Assembly: GCA_964396895.1 (NCBI GenBank)
Contig: CAYNGJ010000003.1
Span: 62,001 to 126,000, forward strand
DNA from: UBA2334 sp964396895
GTDB taxonomy: Bacteria; Pseudomonadota; Gammaproteobacteria; Burkholderiales; Burkholderiaceae_C
Direction: 5' to 3'
DNA length: 64,000 bases
Shown here piece by piece: positions 25,295 through 34,214 of this stretch. The notes under the pieces are model-generated. The model was given only the letters and a program-made list of their open reading frames with translations, had not been told where the DNA came from and did no database searches. Both the position numbers and the translations under genes were made by a program. Numbering within the stretch: position 1 is the first letter of the stretch; each line of letters starts with the position of its first letter.

Positions 25295-26917
25295 ATGAAG
25301 CAGGGTCTGTCGTTACGCGTCTCACAGCACCTGGCCCTCACGCCGCAGTTGCAGCAATCCATCCGGTTGCTGCAGCTCTCCACCCTGGAGCTGAGCCAGG
25401 AAGTGGAGCAAATGCTCGATGAAAACCCCTTCCTGGACCGGGTGGACGACGCCGCCGAGCGCGAGGCCTTTGGCCTGGAGCAGGCCGACGCCCCGGTCAG
25501 TCTGGGCGACCAGTTGCTGGAAGCCAGTGTGGCGGATGCTTCAAATAACGCAGCTGAAAGTCCATACAAGGAAGGCGCTGAAGGTCAATTCGAATCAAAA
25601 TCATCGACGCCCGATGCACCGGAAACCCCCAGCCCATCCGATGACGGCGCCGATGCCGGTGGCGAGCCCGACTGGGAGGGCGACGGCACGGTGGAGATGG
25701 CCCCAGACGATGGCGAATGGGGCGGCGACGCCCCCCCCCGCCAAAGCGGTGACGGCGACGACACGACCAGCGCCGCCGACCTGGCCCACGCCCATGTGTC
25801 GCTGTACGACCACCTGCACCAGCAGGCGCTGGGACTGCGGGTGTCGGATGAGCAGCGCGCCGCGCTGTATGTGCTGATCGAGTCGCTCAACGAAGACGGC
25901 TACCTGGAAGACACCCTGGAGGCGCTGGCAGAGGCCTTGATGCCAGGTGACGAAACGATCCACCCCGACCTGCTGCTGCAGCGCGAGGAGTTGACCCACC
26001 ATTTCCGCGTGGCCCTGGGTTTGCTGCAGCACATGGAGCCCACAGGGGTGGGCGCCCGCCACCTGGCGGAGTGCCTGCGCCTGCAGATTGAAGACATGCG
26101 CAACACGCCGGTGGCGCAAGCGGCACTGGCCATGTGTGACCAGCCCCTGGACCTGCTGGCGCGGCGCGACAGCAAAAAACTGGCCCTGCTGTGCGGGGTG
26201 GACGAGCCGCTGGCCCGCGAGGCCTTGGCGCTCATTGCCCGGCTGGAGCCCAAGCCCGGCCGCCGTTTCGCCGATGTGTCACGCAACGTGGTGGTGCCCG
26301 ACGTCATCGTGACCCGCGCCGGGCGTGGTTTCAAGGTGCAACTGAACCCGGAGGTCATGCCACGGCTTCGCGTGCACGACGCCTACGCGAGCGCCCTGCG
26401 CGATGGCCGGGGCAGCGCCCGCACGGAAGGCAGCGGCAACATGCAGCAACGGCTTCAGGAGGCGCGCTGGTTCATCAAGAACATCCAGCAGCGCTTTGAC
26501 ACCATCTTGCGGGTGTCCAGCGCCATCGTCGAGCGTCAGCGCAACTTCTTCATGCACGGTGAGCTGGCCATGCGTCCCTTGGTGCTGCGTGAAATTGCCG
26601 ATGAGCTGGGCCTGCACGAGTCCACCATCAGCCGGGTCACCACGGCCAAGTACATGTCCACGCCGTTCGGCACGTTTGAGCTGAAGTACTTTTTCGGGTC
26701 GTCGCTGGGCACCGAAACCGGGGGCAACGCGTCCAGCACCGCGGTGCGCGCGCTCATCAAGCAGCTGGTCGCGGGTGAAGACCCCAAAAAGCCGCTGAGC
26801 GACAGCCAGTTGTCCGACATGCTGAAAGAGCAAGGCATTGAGTGCGCCCGCCGCACCGTGGCCAAGTACCGCGAAGGCATGCGCATCGCTTCGGCCAGTT
26901 TGCGCAAGGCCATTTAG
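25295..26917 (+). CDS. rpoN: RNA polymerase sigma-54 factor RpoN
   Basis: This 540-residue sigma-54 has region I (MKQGLSLRVSQHLALTPQLQQSIRLLQ...) that contacts activators and an acidic variable region II (about 60-160). Core-binding and DNA-binding region III follows, ending in the RpoN box ARRTVAKYRE. The HTH has ADELGLHESTISRVTTAKYM. It directs transcription from -24/-12 promoters with enhancer-binding activators. The ATG at 25295 matches the family start; a GTG at 25289 is possible. Region II contains a 53-bp repeat element inserted in frame (residues about 85-102). Confidence 0.96.
   Translation: MKQGLSLRVSQHLALTPQLQQSIRLLQLSTLELSQEVEQMLDENPFLDRVDDAAEREAFGLEQADAPVSLGDQLLEASVADASNNAAESPYKEGAEGQFESKSSTPDAPETPSPSDDGADAGGEPDWEGDGTVEMAPDDGEWGGDAPPRQSGDGDDTTSAADLAHAHVSLYDHLHQQALGLRVSDEQRAALYVLIESLNEDGYLEDTLEALAEALMPGDETIHPDLLLQREELTHHFRVALGLLQHMEPTGVGARHLAECLRLQIEDMRNTPVAQAALAMCDQPLDLLARRDSKKLALLCGVDEPLAREALALIARLEPKPGRRFADVSRNVVVPDVIVTRAGRGFKVQLNPEVMPRLRVHDAYASALRDGRGSARTEGSGNMQQRLQEARWFIKNIQQRFDTILRVSSAIVERQRNFFMHGELAMRPLVLREIADELGLHESTISRVTTAKYMSTPFGTFELKYFFGSSLGTETGGNASSTAVRALIKQLVAGEDPKKPLSDSQLSDMLKEQGIECARRTVAKYREGMRIASASLRKAI
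25549..25601 (+). repeat. 53-bp AT-rich repeat, copy 3 (inside rpoN region II)
   Basis: The element has CGCAGC (25549-25554), exactly 19 nt, GGCGCTG (25574-25580) and a tail ending in ATTCGAATCAAAAT. It encodes a polar peptide (NAAESPYKEGAEGQFES) in the tolerant acidic region of RpoN. This copy is the most diverged of the seven, but its spacing is identical. Confidence 0.6.
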
Positions 26918-26968
26918 GGGCTTCGCGCAGAGGGTGTGGGTGGGGGGCTGTGTGATACTTCGCGACTT

Positions 26969-26990
26969 TCTGAAAAACTGTTTTTTCAGA
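26969..26990. repeat. Hairpin downstream of rpoN
   Basis: TCTGAAAAA and TTTTTCAGA form a 9-bp AT-rich stem with a 4-nt loop, 51 bp after the rpoN stop and about 32 bp before the first giant regulator. It could end rpoN transcription or be an operator for the regulator. There is no separate U-tract beyond the stem. Confidence 0.5.
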
Positions 26991-27021
26991 GTCTCATTCA
27001 TACACACCTCCCAATTGGTTC

Positions 27022-30000
27022 ATGCTGGTTACTGTGCCTTTGGACTCGTTGCCCCTTCTCACATTTTTTGACCCCCCGGCGTTGTTGCAAGCGGGCGGAA
27101 ATGTGGATGTGCATTTCCGCTATCAGAAGGGCATTGCTCTGCTGGGCTATCTGTCATGCCAACCGGGCAAGGTGGTTCGGCGTGAGGCATTGGCTGATTT
27201 GCTTTGGCCGGACTTGGACGCCTCCAGCGGGCGAGCAAACCTGCGTGTGGTGCTGGCTGACATTCAGTCGGTGCTCAAAAGCCTGAATTTGCCTCACATC
27301 CTGACTGCCCAGAGGGATTGGATTCAATTCAACCCCGACGGGATTGTGAACACTGATAGATGGGCGCTGCAGAACTGGGGGGTGTCCGCTGCCGATGCGT
27401 TCGCACCTGCTGCGCAAACCATATACAGAGCGCTTTGGTTGCAGCGGCGTGCCGATGGGCTGTGGCTGAGAGGTGCTGAAGACGGTGTGTCCCCCGACTT
27501 TGCGAGCTGGGTCCACGCCCAGAGAGGTGTTTTCACCCAGGGTTCGCAGCCGAGCTTGCTGTTCGATGAGTCGGATGGCAAGAATCGCCGCCAGGCGCTT
27601 GACCTTCAGTTGTCCGTACCCGTTTTCCCTGATTTGGTCCCTGTCGCTTTGCTGAGGATTGAATTGGATCCATTGGTGTCCCCTGCCGGAGGGCGAGACG
27701 ACGAGACGCTTGCGCATGTCGAGCGCCACTGTCCGATGTTGGATGTCGAAGCTGCATATCTGGGTGGGCAACGGATCAAGCACGATGACGTGGGTTGTCT
27801 GTATGTGTTCGGACTCAACAGCCTGCATGCTGGTTACCGGGTGGACGTGATCTACTTCGCACTGCGGGCGGCCCGTTTGTTGGAAGGCAAAGTTGGCGTT
27901 CGGATTGGGTTGACTTGTGGACCCGTGCTGAAGCAACTTGCCCCCGAGTCTCACATTGTGGGGTGGCGCTTACGTCTGGTGGAGCGGTTGGCACTGACGG
28001 CCAACGCTGGGCAGCTTGTCTGTGACGAGAGTTGCAGAGATCTGGCCTTATCCATGGCGTTCGAGCCAGTGGGCGTCCGGCAGTTCAGAGGGTTTGCCTC
28101 ATCCATCGAACTTTTTGTGCTCAACCTGGCCCTGGCTCAGGGCGTGCAAATGCCAGGTTTGGGTGATTCGCACCTGCCTCTGGTGGGTAGGGCACCAGAC
28201 CTCGAAATTCTTGAGCAGCGGCTGGGCAGCGCGCTTGTTCAAGGGGGGGTGTCTGTTTGTCTGCTGGGACCGTCGGGCGTGGGCAAATCGCGTCTGGCAC
28301 TGGAGTTCGCCCGACGGTACGCCAATCAGGGGGGGCGGTTGGTCTGGTTTGTCGGGCGACCGGAAACCCAGTCAGAACCCTGGTCTGTGGTGCGTGATGC
28401 ACTGGTCCGTGAACTTGGTGCAGGCCACGAGTCGATTCTGCATGCCGAATCGTGGCTGACCACCTGGCGCCGTCAACCTGGGGCTGACGCCGTGGATGTC
28501 GTGGCTCAACTGGTTCGGCTGCGGCAGGTTTCAGCGTTGGCGCGTCCAGCGCTGGTCGATGCCATTGCTTGGCTTTTGGGTGAGGGCTCTGCTGTGCACA
28601 CAATGCCTGTGCTCGTGGTGCTGGAAGATTTGGCGTGGTTCGATGCCCCTACGCTGACCCTGCTGGCCCAAGTCGCGGGCCGGGTCGAGGGCGTGCGTTG
28701 GCTGGCTGTTGCGCAGGAATTGAACGCCATCGCCGACGCGGGTGCCACACCTTGCCCTGTGCTGGCTGCGTTACCCAACCTGGTGCATCAATCTGTCGGG
28801 CCACTGACTGATGCGGATTGCCATCAGTTGCTGACCGCGGGCGGGTTTTACATCGCACCTGACAGCCAGGCTGAAGCAGCCATGCGCCGCCAGATACAGG
28901 ATTCTCGTGGGCTTCCGTTGTATTTGCTTGCTCAAAGCGAGCCATCCTTACCGGGAGGACACTTTGACGCCTATTGCCATGCCTTGGCCAACCGGTTGGG
29001 CGATGCGCGCAGTGTGTTTGACAAGGCGGCATTGCTGGGGTTGTTGTTTCGGGTGAGTGACCTTGATGACCTCTGTGGCCAGGGGCCCACCCGAAGCGCA
29101 TTGGCCAAAGGCTTGGCCGCCCAGTGGGTGCTCGGGCGTGGTGCGGACCATTTCGCGTTTTTTCACCCTGCCCTGTTGGATTACCTCATTCGGTCAATGC
29201 CTCGGGACGTACTGGAGGCCCATGCCACCAGTGTCGCCCAGATTTTTCTGCGCAGGGGGCTGTTCGCCAAGGCCGCCCAGTTGTGGGAGCGAGCCCATCA
29301 GCCTGAACAGGCCATGGCGGCCTGGCGAAATGCGGTGCACGCAGCGCTGCGCGTCAATGACGTGTACGCCTCGTGCGAGCATTTTTCCCAGATCGAGCGG
29401 TTGGGTTATGCGGGTATTGATGAGCCTGTCGGGCTGGGCATCGAATGGCGGTTGCAGCATGCCCAGGCGTTGGTGGCCTCCAGAGGGTATGGTTTTGCCC
29501 GCGTGCATGAGCTGGCCCAAGAGGTCGCAGGGTTGGTTCATGCCGTCGACACATCAGGGCAACTGCCATTCAGGGTGGCTGCTTTGGCTTACCTGGGGTC
29601 CAGTTCGCAGGGGCGTGTGGATGGGCTGGCCTATGCGCAGTCCCTGTCAGACTTGGCGCTGCTGCCTGCCCATCAGGTGGCGGCCGCCTGGGCCCAAGGC
29701 AACACCCTGTTTTGGCTGGGACATTTCGATTCCGCCAGAGACTGGTTCCTGCGTTGCGTCGGGCTCTGTGCCAGCGTGCCCAGCGCACAACGAAGCAAAT
29801 ACTTCGCATCCGACCCCGCCGTGTTCGCCTCGGTGCAGTTGGCTTGGGTCATGTGGTTGCAAGGTGAGTCGGCAACGGAAGTGGTACGACACCAACAACA
29901 GGCGGCAGACTGGTTGCGGGACTCTTCGCACAGGCAGGATGTGTGCGTTTATCACTCGATCAGTGCCTTTTTGGCCTGGAATCAGGGTGATTTGAAAGCA

Positions 30001-30444
30001 CTTGCGTACCATGCCGCCGAATCGTTGTCGGTGGCTGAAGCCGAGAGCTTTGCACTGTGGCGGGCCATTGCAGGCCTTCAGCTGGCCTTGGTGCAAGCCC
30101 ATGAAGGCACTGTGCCTGATTTGAGCGCCTTGACCGTTCAATCGGCAGAAGTGACCGAGTCGTACCAGGCGGGCCTGACCACAGCCTTGTGGATGGTGGC
30201 AGACATTTACCAGGCATGTGGCCAGCACGCCGCCGCCCTGACCGTGACCGAAGACATTCTTTCGAACGCGGATGACCGTGAGCACCGCCACTGTCTGATG
30301 GACGTCTGGCGCATACGGTCCCAGGCGCTTGGGGGCCAAGGTGATGCGTTCGGTGCGCGTGCTGCCATGGATGTCGCCTTGACCCTCGCGCACAACCATG
30401 GCCTGCATGGTTGGGTCAGTCGATGGACGCCCGCGCTGGCCTGA
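27022..30444 (+). CDS. Giant SARP-like/STAND regulator 1 (HTH + degenerate cyclase + ATPase + TPR)
   Basis: This 1140-residue multidomain protein starts with a winged-HTH/BTAD-like head (about 10-190; LGYLSCQPGKVVRREALADLLWPD, RANLRVVLADI). A class III nucleotidyl-cyclase-like domain (about 200-370) keeps VFGLNS and VRIGLTCGPVL but not the catalytic metal-binding pattern. The STAND-type NTPase has Walker A LLGPSGVGKSRL (about 413) and Walker B VLVVLEDLAWFD (about 529), then a long helical TPR-like tail. No membrane segment is seen. This architecture fits a signal-dependent transcriptional activator. Codon use is less GC-rich than flanking housekeeping genes. Neither partner nor target is proven; the pilus operon downstream is the best candidate. 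Confidence 0.8.
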   Translation: MLVTVPLDSLPLLTFFDPPALLQAGGNVDVHFRYQKGIALLGYLSCQPGKVVRREALADLLWPDLDASSGRANLRVVLADIQSVLKSLNLPHILTAQRDWIQFNPDGIVNTDRWALQNWGVSAADAFAPAAQTIYRALWLQRRADGLWLRGAEDGVSPDFASWVHAQRGVFTQGSQPSLLFDESDGKNRRQALDLQLSVPVFPDLVPVALLRIELDPLVSPAGGRDDETLAHVERHCPMLDVEAAYLGGQRIKHDDVGCLYVFGLNSLHAGYRVDVIYFALRAARLLEGKVGVRIGLTCGPVLKQLAPESHIVGWRLRLVERLALTANAGQLVCDESCRDLALSMAFEPVGVRQFRGFASSIELFVLNLALAQGVQMPGLGDSHLPLVGRAPDLEILEQRLGSALVQGGVSVCLLGPSGVGKSRLALEFARRYANQGGRLVWFVGRPETQSEPWSVVRDALVRELGAGHESILHAESWLTTWRRQPGADAVDVVAQLVRLRQVSALARPALVDAIAWLLGEGSAVHTMPVLVVLEDLAWFDAPTLTLLAQVAGRVEGVRWLAVAQELNAIADAGATPCPVLAALPNLVHQSVGPLTDADCHQLLTAGGFYIAPDSQAEAAMRRQIQDSRGLPLYLLAQSEPSLPGGHFDAYCHALANRLGDARSVFDKAALLGLLFRVSDLDDLCGQGPTRSALAKGLAAQWVLGRGADHFAFFHPALLDYLIRSMPRDVLEAHATSVAQIFLRRGLFAKAAQLWERAHQPEQAMAAWRNAVHAALRVNDVYASCEHFSQIERLGYAGIDEPVGLGIEWRLQHAQALVASRGYGFARVHELAQEVAGLVHAVDTSGQLPFRVAALAYLGSSSQGRVDGLAYAQSLSDLALLPAHQVAAAWAQGNTLFWLGHFDSARDWFLRCVGLCASVPSAQRSKYFASDPAVFASVQLAWVMWLQGESATEVVRHQQQAADWLRDSSHRQDVCVYHSISAFLAWNQGDLKALAYHAAESLSVAEAESFALWRAIAGLQLALVQAHEGTVPDLSALTVQSAEVTESYQAGLTTALWMVADIYQACGQHAAALTVTEDILSNADDREHRHCLMDVWRIRSQALGGQGDAFGARAAMDVALTLAHNHGLHGWVSRWTPALA

Positions 30445-30470
30445 CCAGCGTACGGATCGAAGTCCCCCGC

Positions 30471-33400
30471 ATGTCGTTCGTTTCTCGCTCGGCGCTGCCC
30501 AGTGCATCAACGTATACACCACCTGTCGGCGCACAACTGTTGACTCTGTTCGGTGTTCCGTGCCTGTGGCAGGTTGGACCGCCTACCGTGATCAGGTTCA
30601 AATACCGCAGAACTGTTGCCGTGCTGGGCTACGTGTTGGCCCATCCGGGTCGTGAGGTGGGGCGCCAAGCACTGGCTGACTTGCTCTGGCCACAATTGGC
30701 TGCCGACAAGGCACGTGCCAATTTGCGCCTGGTGCTGGCCGACTGGGCGCAAGGCTGGCGGCTTGTCAGCAGCACCCCTTTGCTGGAAGTGTCAAGGGAC
30801 ACCCTGGTCTACCGACCGTCGCCGCACGTGATGACCGATTTGGAGTGGCTCGGCAGGGACGACAAGAAACCGCTCAATGCCTGCTGGGACAGTGAGGCCG
30901 TGTGCGCGCAGTGCTCCCGGGCGGGTTGGCTGGATGGAGTGGACGAAGGCCTCTCGGACAATTTCCTGGATTGGTTGTGTGCCCAGCGCCAGTCGTTGGC
31001 GCCCTTATTGCAGCGCACATGCCAGGGTGCCGATGCCAGGTGGACTCAGGCACAGCCGTTGCCGACAGCCGCAGAGGCACAACAAAATGGGCTGAAAAAA
31101 TATGATGCAAAAAAGGATGTACCGCTTTTTTATAAAGCAGAAGATGCTATAAAAAACATCAATAACATAGGAGCATTTGATCCAGCTTCTCCCAGTCAGG
31201 AGTTGGCAGTGCTCGCGCTGTTCAAGTTTGAACGAGGGCTCGACAACACCGATTGGCTTGACGCGGGGGCGGACAGCGACTGGCATCGTGCCCTGGACCA
31301 CCTCACCCACCAACTGACGCTGCTGGGGGGGCATCGGCTGAGTGGCGACGACAGTGCGTGTACCTTTGTGTTCGGGCTGACCAGCGAGCACACAGGCTGC
31401 CGTTGGCAGGCCTTGCAGGCAGCGGCCAAAACCTGGGCATGGGTGGGCGCAGGTGCACCACTGCGCATGGGCGTCACCGCCGGGCGGATGCTGATTCGGC
31501 AGGGCCCCCGACTGGCGGTGCTGGGCTGGCGCCTGCGGCTGCTGGACCGGCTGACCCTCTACGCCGACGACGGCGAACTGGTTTGCTGCGACGCCTTCGC
31601 TGAATTGGCTGAGCACAACGGTGCACGCACAGTGCATGGCGTGGCATTCAGAGGTTTTGATCGGCCTTTCGATTTGCATGTTTTGCCGCTGGCGTCGCTT
31701 GCCTGCAGCCTCCTGCCGCATGGCGGCGGTGCCCTGGAAGGCCGTTTTGTGGGCAGGCAAGCTGCGCTGAATGTGGCGGCGCAAGCCCTGAGCCGGGCCG
31801 CAGCAGGCCACGCCACCTCGCTGACAGTTCAGGCCCCTCCCGGATGGGGAAAAACCCGTCTGGCCGGGGAGGTCGCCCTGAACGCCCAAAGGCAAGGCTG
31901 CAAGGTTGTCTGGTTGTCGGGAAGGCCTGAAACGCGCGCCATACCCTGGTGCTGTCTGGCTGATGGTTTGGCTGCACTCTTCGTGGGGGAGGGAGGGTTG
32001 TCTGTCGCATTGGCTGATTGGCAGCGGGCCAACGGCGGTGTGTTGACGCCAGCAGGCTTGGCTGCTGTGCGCAGCCTGTTGCAAAACCGTAGCGTGGCGC
32101 ACGCTGCCCGGGCCGATCTGATCATCGCGCTGGCCGCTTTGCTCCGCCCACCGTTGCAGGCAGGGGCCACAGTCTGCGTCATTGACGACCTGCACTGGGT
32201 GGACGATGCCAGCATCGAAGCCATCAACCGGGTGGCCACGGTGACCAACGGCCTGATGTGGCTGGTCACGGTGCGCAGCGAGGCCCCCTTGCCACGGGCC
32301 TTTCAGCAACAGCCCGGTGCCGACCATCAACACATCGATCTGACACCGCTTGACGATGCCGCTGCCCGGGAGTTGGTGCGTGCCCTGCCTGGGGGGGCGC
32401 ACCTCGACGATGTCAGCCTGCAAGGCCGTCTGGCCCAGGCACAAGGCGTGCCGTTGTATTTGCTGGCTGATCTCGGTGCCGGTGTCGATGGCAACCCACA
32501 TTTTGGCGAGTTCTGCAACGCCATGCTCAACCGCCTGCGCGGGCACCGGCCGGTGCTGCAAACCGCCGCCACATTGGGCATGCGTTTTGCCACGGCAGAT
32601 TTGCGCGAACTGTGTGACGCCGTTGGCGAACCCGGCACGGTAGACCGAGCTCTTGAACAGGCCCTTGCTGCTGGTTTGCTGGTGACACGCGGTCCGAGTC
32701 ACGTGGAATTTTTTCATCCCAGGTTGCACGAATATCTGTTGTCCACGCTCACCGGCGTGGCATTGCGGCATGCCAGCGCACGCTGCGCCACCCTCCTGGA
32801 GGCGCGCGGCGAGCATGTGGGTGCGGCCGAACTTTGGTTGCAGGCGCAAGACACCCCTGCCGCGCAGCGCTGCTGGCATGCCGCAGCCACCCAAGCCGCC
32901 CGAAACGATGACCTGGTTGCGGCCATCCATGCGTTCGAGCGTTTGGCAGCATTGGGTTACCTGCCTGGTGCACCCGGTGTAGAGGCCCGTGCCATCCACG
33001 TCCGCTGTTTGTTGGCCCGCAATGGCTATGGGAGCCCCGAGGCTCACCAGATCACGCAAACCCTTGCCACTGTACTGCCCGACCCAGTGGAGCATCCCGA
33101 TCTGGCCTTTGACGTGCTGTCGCTGGCCTACCTCAACGCCAGCAGCCAAAGCCATGAGGCGGCATTGGCTGTGGGGCGACAAATGATAGAGACCGCACAC
33201 AGCCCTGCTGCCCACCACACGGCTTGTTGGGCCATGGCCAACGCGCTGTTCTGGATCGGTGAGTTTGACGAAGCCCGCATCTGGTTCGCACGCATGGCCG
33301 ACAGCGGGGCGGCGCTGAGCCTGTCGCAACGCATGCGCTATTTCCCATCCGACCCCATGGTGTTTGGCCAACACCAGCTTGCATGGATGGAATGGCTCTG

Positions 33401-33971
33401 TGGTCACGAGGCGGGTTTGCGGCAGGCGCAGCAACTGGCCGCCGACCATGCAAGCCAAACCACCACCCGGCAAGACCATGCCATTCACCATGTATTCGGT
33501 GCCTTGCTGAGCTGGCTGCAAGGCCAGTTCGGCACAGCGCACGCCCAAGCCACCCAGGCATTGGACGTGGCAGAAACCGAGGGTCTGGTTTTCTGGCAAG
33601 CCCAGGCCACACTGATGCAGGCACTGGCCGCAGCCGAGCAAGGCCAGCAGGTTGACTTTGCCGGTTTGGCCAAATGGGCTGACCACGTGCAAACGCACTA
33701 CCCCTCGGCGGTGGTGGTGGCGCTGTGGCTGGGCAGTGCTGCGCTGGTGGCCAGTGGGCAGAACGCCATGGCGCTCAGTGTCATCGGTGGCACGCTGGAG
33801 ATGGCGGGCGACACGGGGCACGGTACCTGTCGGGCCGACCTGCTTCGCCTCAAGGGTGTGGCACTGCAGGCCTTGGGTGAACCCGATGCCGCGCACCTTG
33901 CGCACCAACAAGCTTTGCGGTGTGCCCGACAGGCTGGCCTGGCCGGCTGGAAGGTCCGCTGGGCGGGGTGA
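30471..33971 (+). CDS. Giant SARP-like/STAND regulator 2, paralogue of the preceding gene
   Basis: This 1166-residue protein has the same domain order as regulator 1. The head reads LGYVLAHPGREVGRQALADLLWP and RANLRLVLAD, followed by a degenerate cyclase domain (VFGLTSEHTG, LRMGVTAGRML). Walker A is APPGWGKTRLAGE (about 455), Walker B is VCVIDDLHWVDDAS (about 568), and the tail is TPR-like. Start choice is uncertain: ATG 30471 follows the previous stop by 26 nt, while ATG 30423 would overlap it. The linker between head and cyclase domain is about 35 residues longer than in regulator 1 and holds an AT-rich repeat copy at 31099-31151. The pair may form a heteromer. Confidence 0.8.
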   Translation: MSFVSRSALPSASTYTPPVGAQLLTLFGVPCLWQVGPPTVIRFKYRRTVAVLGYVLAHPGREVGRQALADLLWPQLAADKARANLRLVLADWAQGWRLVSSTPLLEVSRDTLVYRPSPHVMTDLEWLGRDDKKPLNACWDSEAVCAQCSRAGWLDGVDEGLSDNFLDWLCAQRQSLAPLLQRTCQGADARWTQAQPLPTAAEAQQNGLKKYDAKKDVPLFYKAEDAIKNINNIGAFDPASPSQELAVLALFKFERGLDNTDWLDAGADSDWHRALDHLTHQLTLLGGHRLSGDDSACTFVFGLTSEHTGCRWQALQAAAKTWAWVGAGAPLRMGVTAGRMLIRQGPRLAVLGWRLRLLDRLTLYADDGELVCCDAFAELAEHNGARTVHGVAFRGFDRPFDLHVLPLASLACSLLPHGGGALEGRFVGRQAALNVAAQALSRAAAGHATSLTVQAPPGWGKTRLAGEVALNAQRQGCKVVWLSGRPETRAIPWCCLADGLAALFVGEGGLSVALADWQRANGGVLTPAGLAAVRSLLQNRSVAHAARADLIIALAALLRPPLQAGATVCVIDDLHWVDDASIEAINRVATVTNGLMWLVTVRSEAPLPRAFQQQPGADHQHIDLTPLDDAAARELVRALPGGAHLDDVSLQGRLAQAQGVPLYLLADLGAGVDGNPHFGEFCNAMLNRLRGHRPVLQTAATLGMRFATADLRELCDAVGEPGTVDRALEQALAAGLLVTRGPSHVEFFHPRLHEYLLSTLTGVALRHASARCATLLEARGEHVGAAELWLQAQDTPAAQRCWHAAATQAARNDDLVAAIHAFERLAALGYLPGAPGVEARAIHVRCLLARNGYGSPEAHQITQTLATVLPDPVEHPDLAFDVLSLAYLNASSQSHEAALAVGRQMIETAHSPAAHHTACWAMANALFWIGEFDEARIWFARMADSGAALSLSQRMRYFPSDPMVFGQHQLAWMEWLCGHEAGLRQAQQLAADHASQTTTRQDHAIHHVFGALLSWLQGQFGTAHAQATQALDVAETEGLVFWQAQATLMQALAAAEQGQQVDFAGLAKWADHVQTHYPSAVVVALWLGSAALVASGQNAMALSVIGGTLEMAGDTGHGTCRADLLRLKGVALQALGEPDAAHLAHQQALRCARQAGLAGWKVRWAG
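31099..31151 (-). repeat. 53-bp AT-rich repeat, copy 4 (inside regulator 2)
   Basis: Read on the minus strand it has TATAGC (31151-31146), exactly 19 nt, AGCGGTA (31126-31120) and a tail ending GCATCATA. It is strikingly AT-rich within a GC-rich gene. In the gene's frame it encodes Lys/Asp-rich residues including PLFYKAEDAIK, placed in the interdomain linker. Confidence 0.75.
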
Positions 33972-34130
33972 GCGCCTGGCCAATGGCTGTGCGTTCGCAG
34001 TCGGATGCTTCGGGTCGTTGTTTTTTAGCAACGATTTCGGGCAAGTGAGTTCGTTTTGAGGGCTTTGACAGCCTTGAAAGCGGTCTGCCATACAGACAAA
34101 GGCGATTGCGTAACCCGTTTCACGCACTTG

Positions 34131-34162
34131 CTAACGCTTGTCTAACGGTGACTGCCTACATT
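34131..34162 (+). promoter_or_regulatory. Candidate SARP-type promoter of the pilus operon
   Basis: Two direct copies of CTAACG begin at 34131 and 34142, 11 bp apart (one helical turn). Eight bases after the second heptamer comes TACATT (34157-34162), a 4/6 match to the -10 consensus. In known SARP promoters, 11-bp-spaced heptamer repeats occupy the -35 region 8 bp upstream of the -10 box. The site lies about 53-84 bp before the first pilin start. The remaining 243-bp spacer (33972-34214) contains a weak hairpin TCGTTG/CAACGA near 34026 and no gene. Confidence 0.5.
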
Positions 34163-34214
34163 CCCCCTCACGCCACCAGATGGGTGGTGCTCCATCCATT
34201 GCTTGAGGGGAATC

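Noticed and set aside
34026..34046. TCGTTG/CAACGA hairpin after regulator 2 as a terminator
   Set aside because: Only a 6-bp stem with the T-run in the loop, not after the stem; not a convincing intrinsic terminator.
31005..34127. 1040-codon open frame antisense to giant regulator 2
   Set aside because: It mirrors the codon bias of the sense gene, has no domain or ribosome site, and the sense protein has clear Walker motifs.
34105..34130. Third and fourth copies of the 11-bp promoter repeat (GTAACCC, TTCACGC)
   Set aside because: Offsets are 21 and 12 bp and matches only 5 of 7, so they do not fit the 11-bp register; only two copies are claimed.
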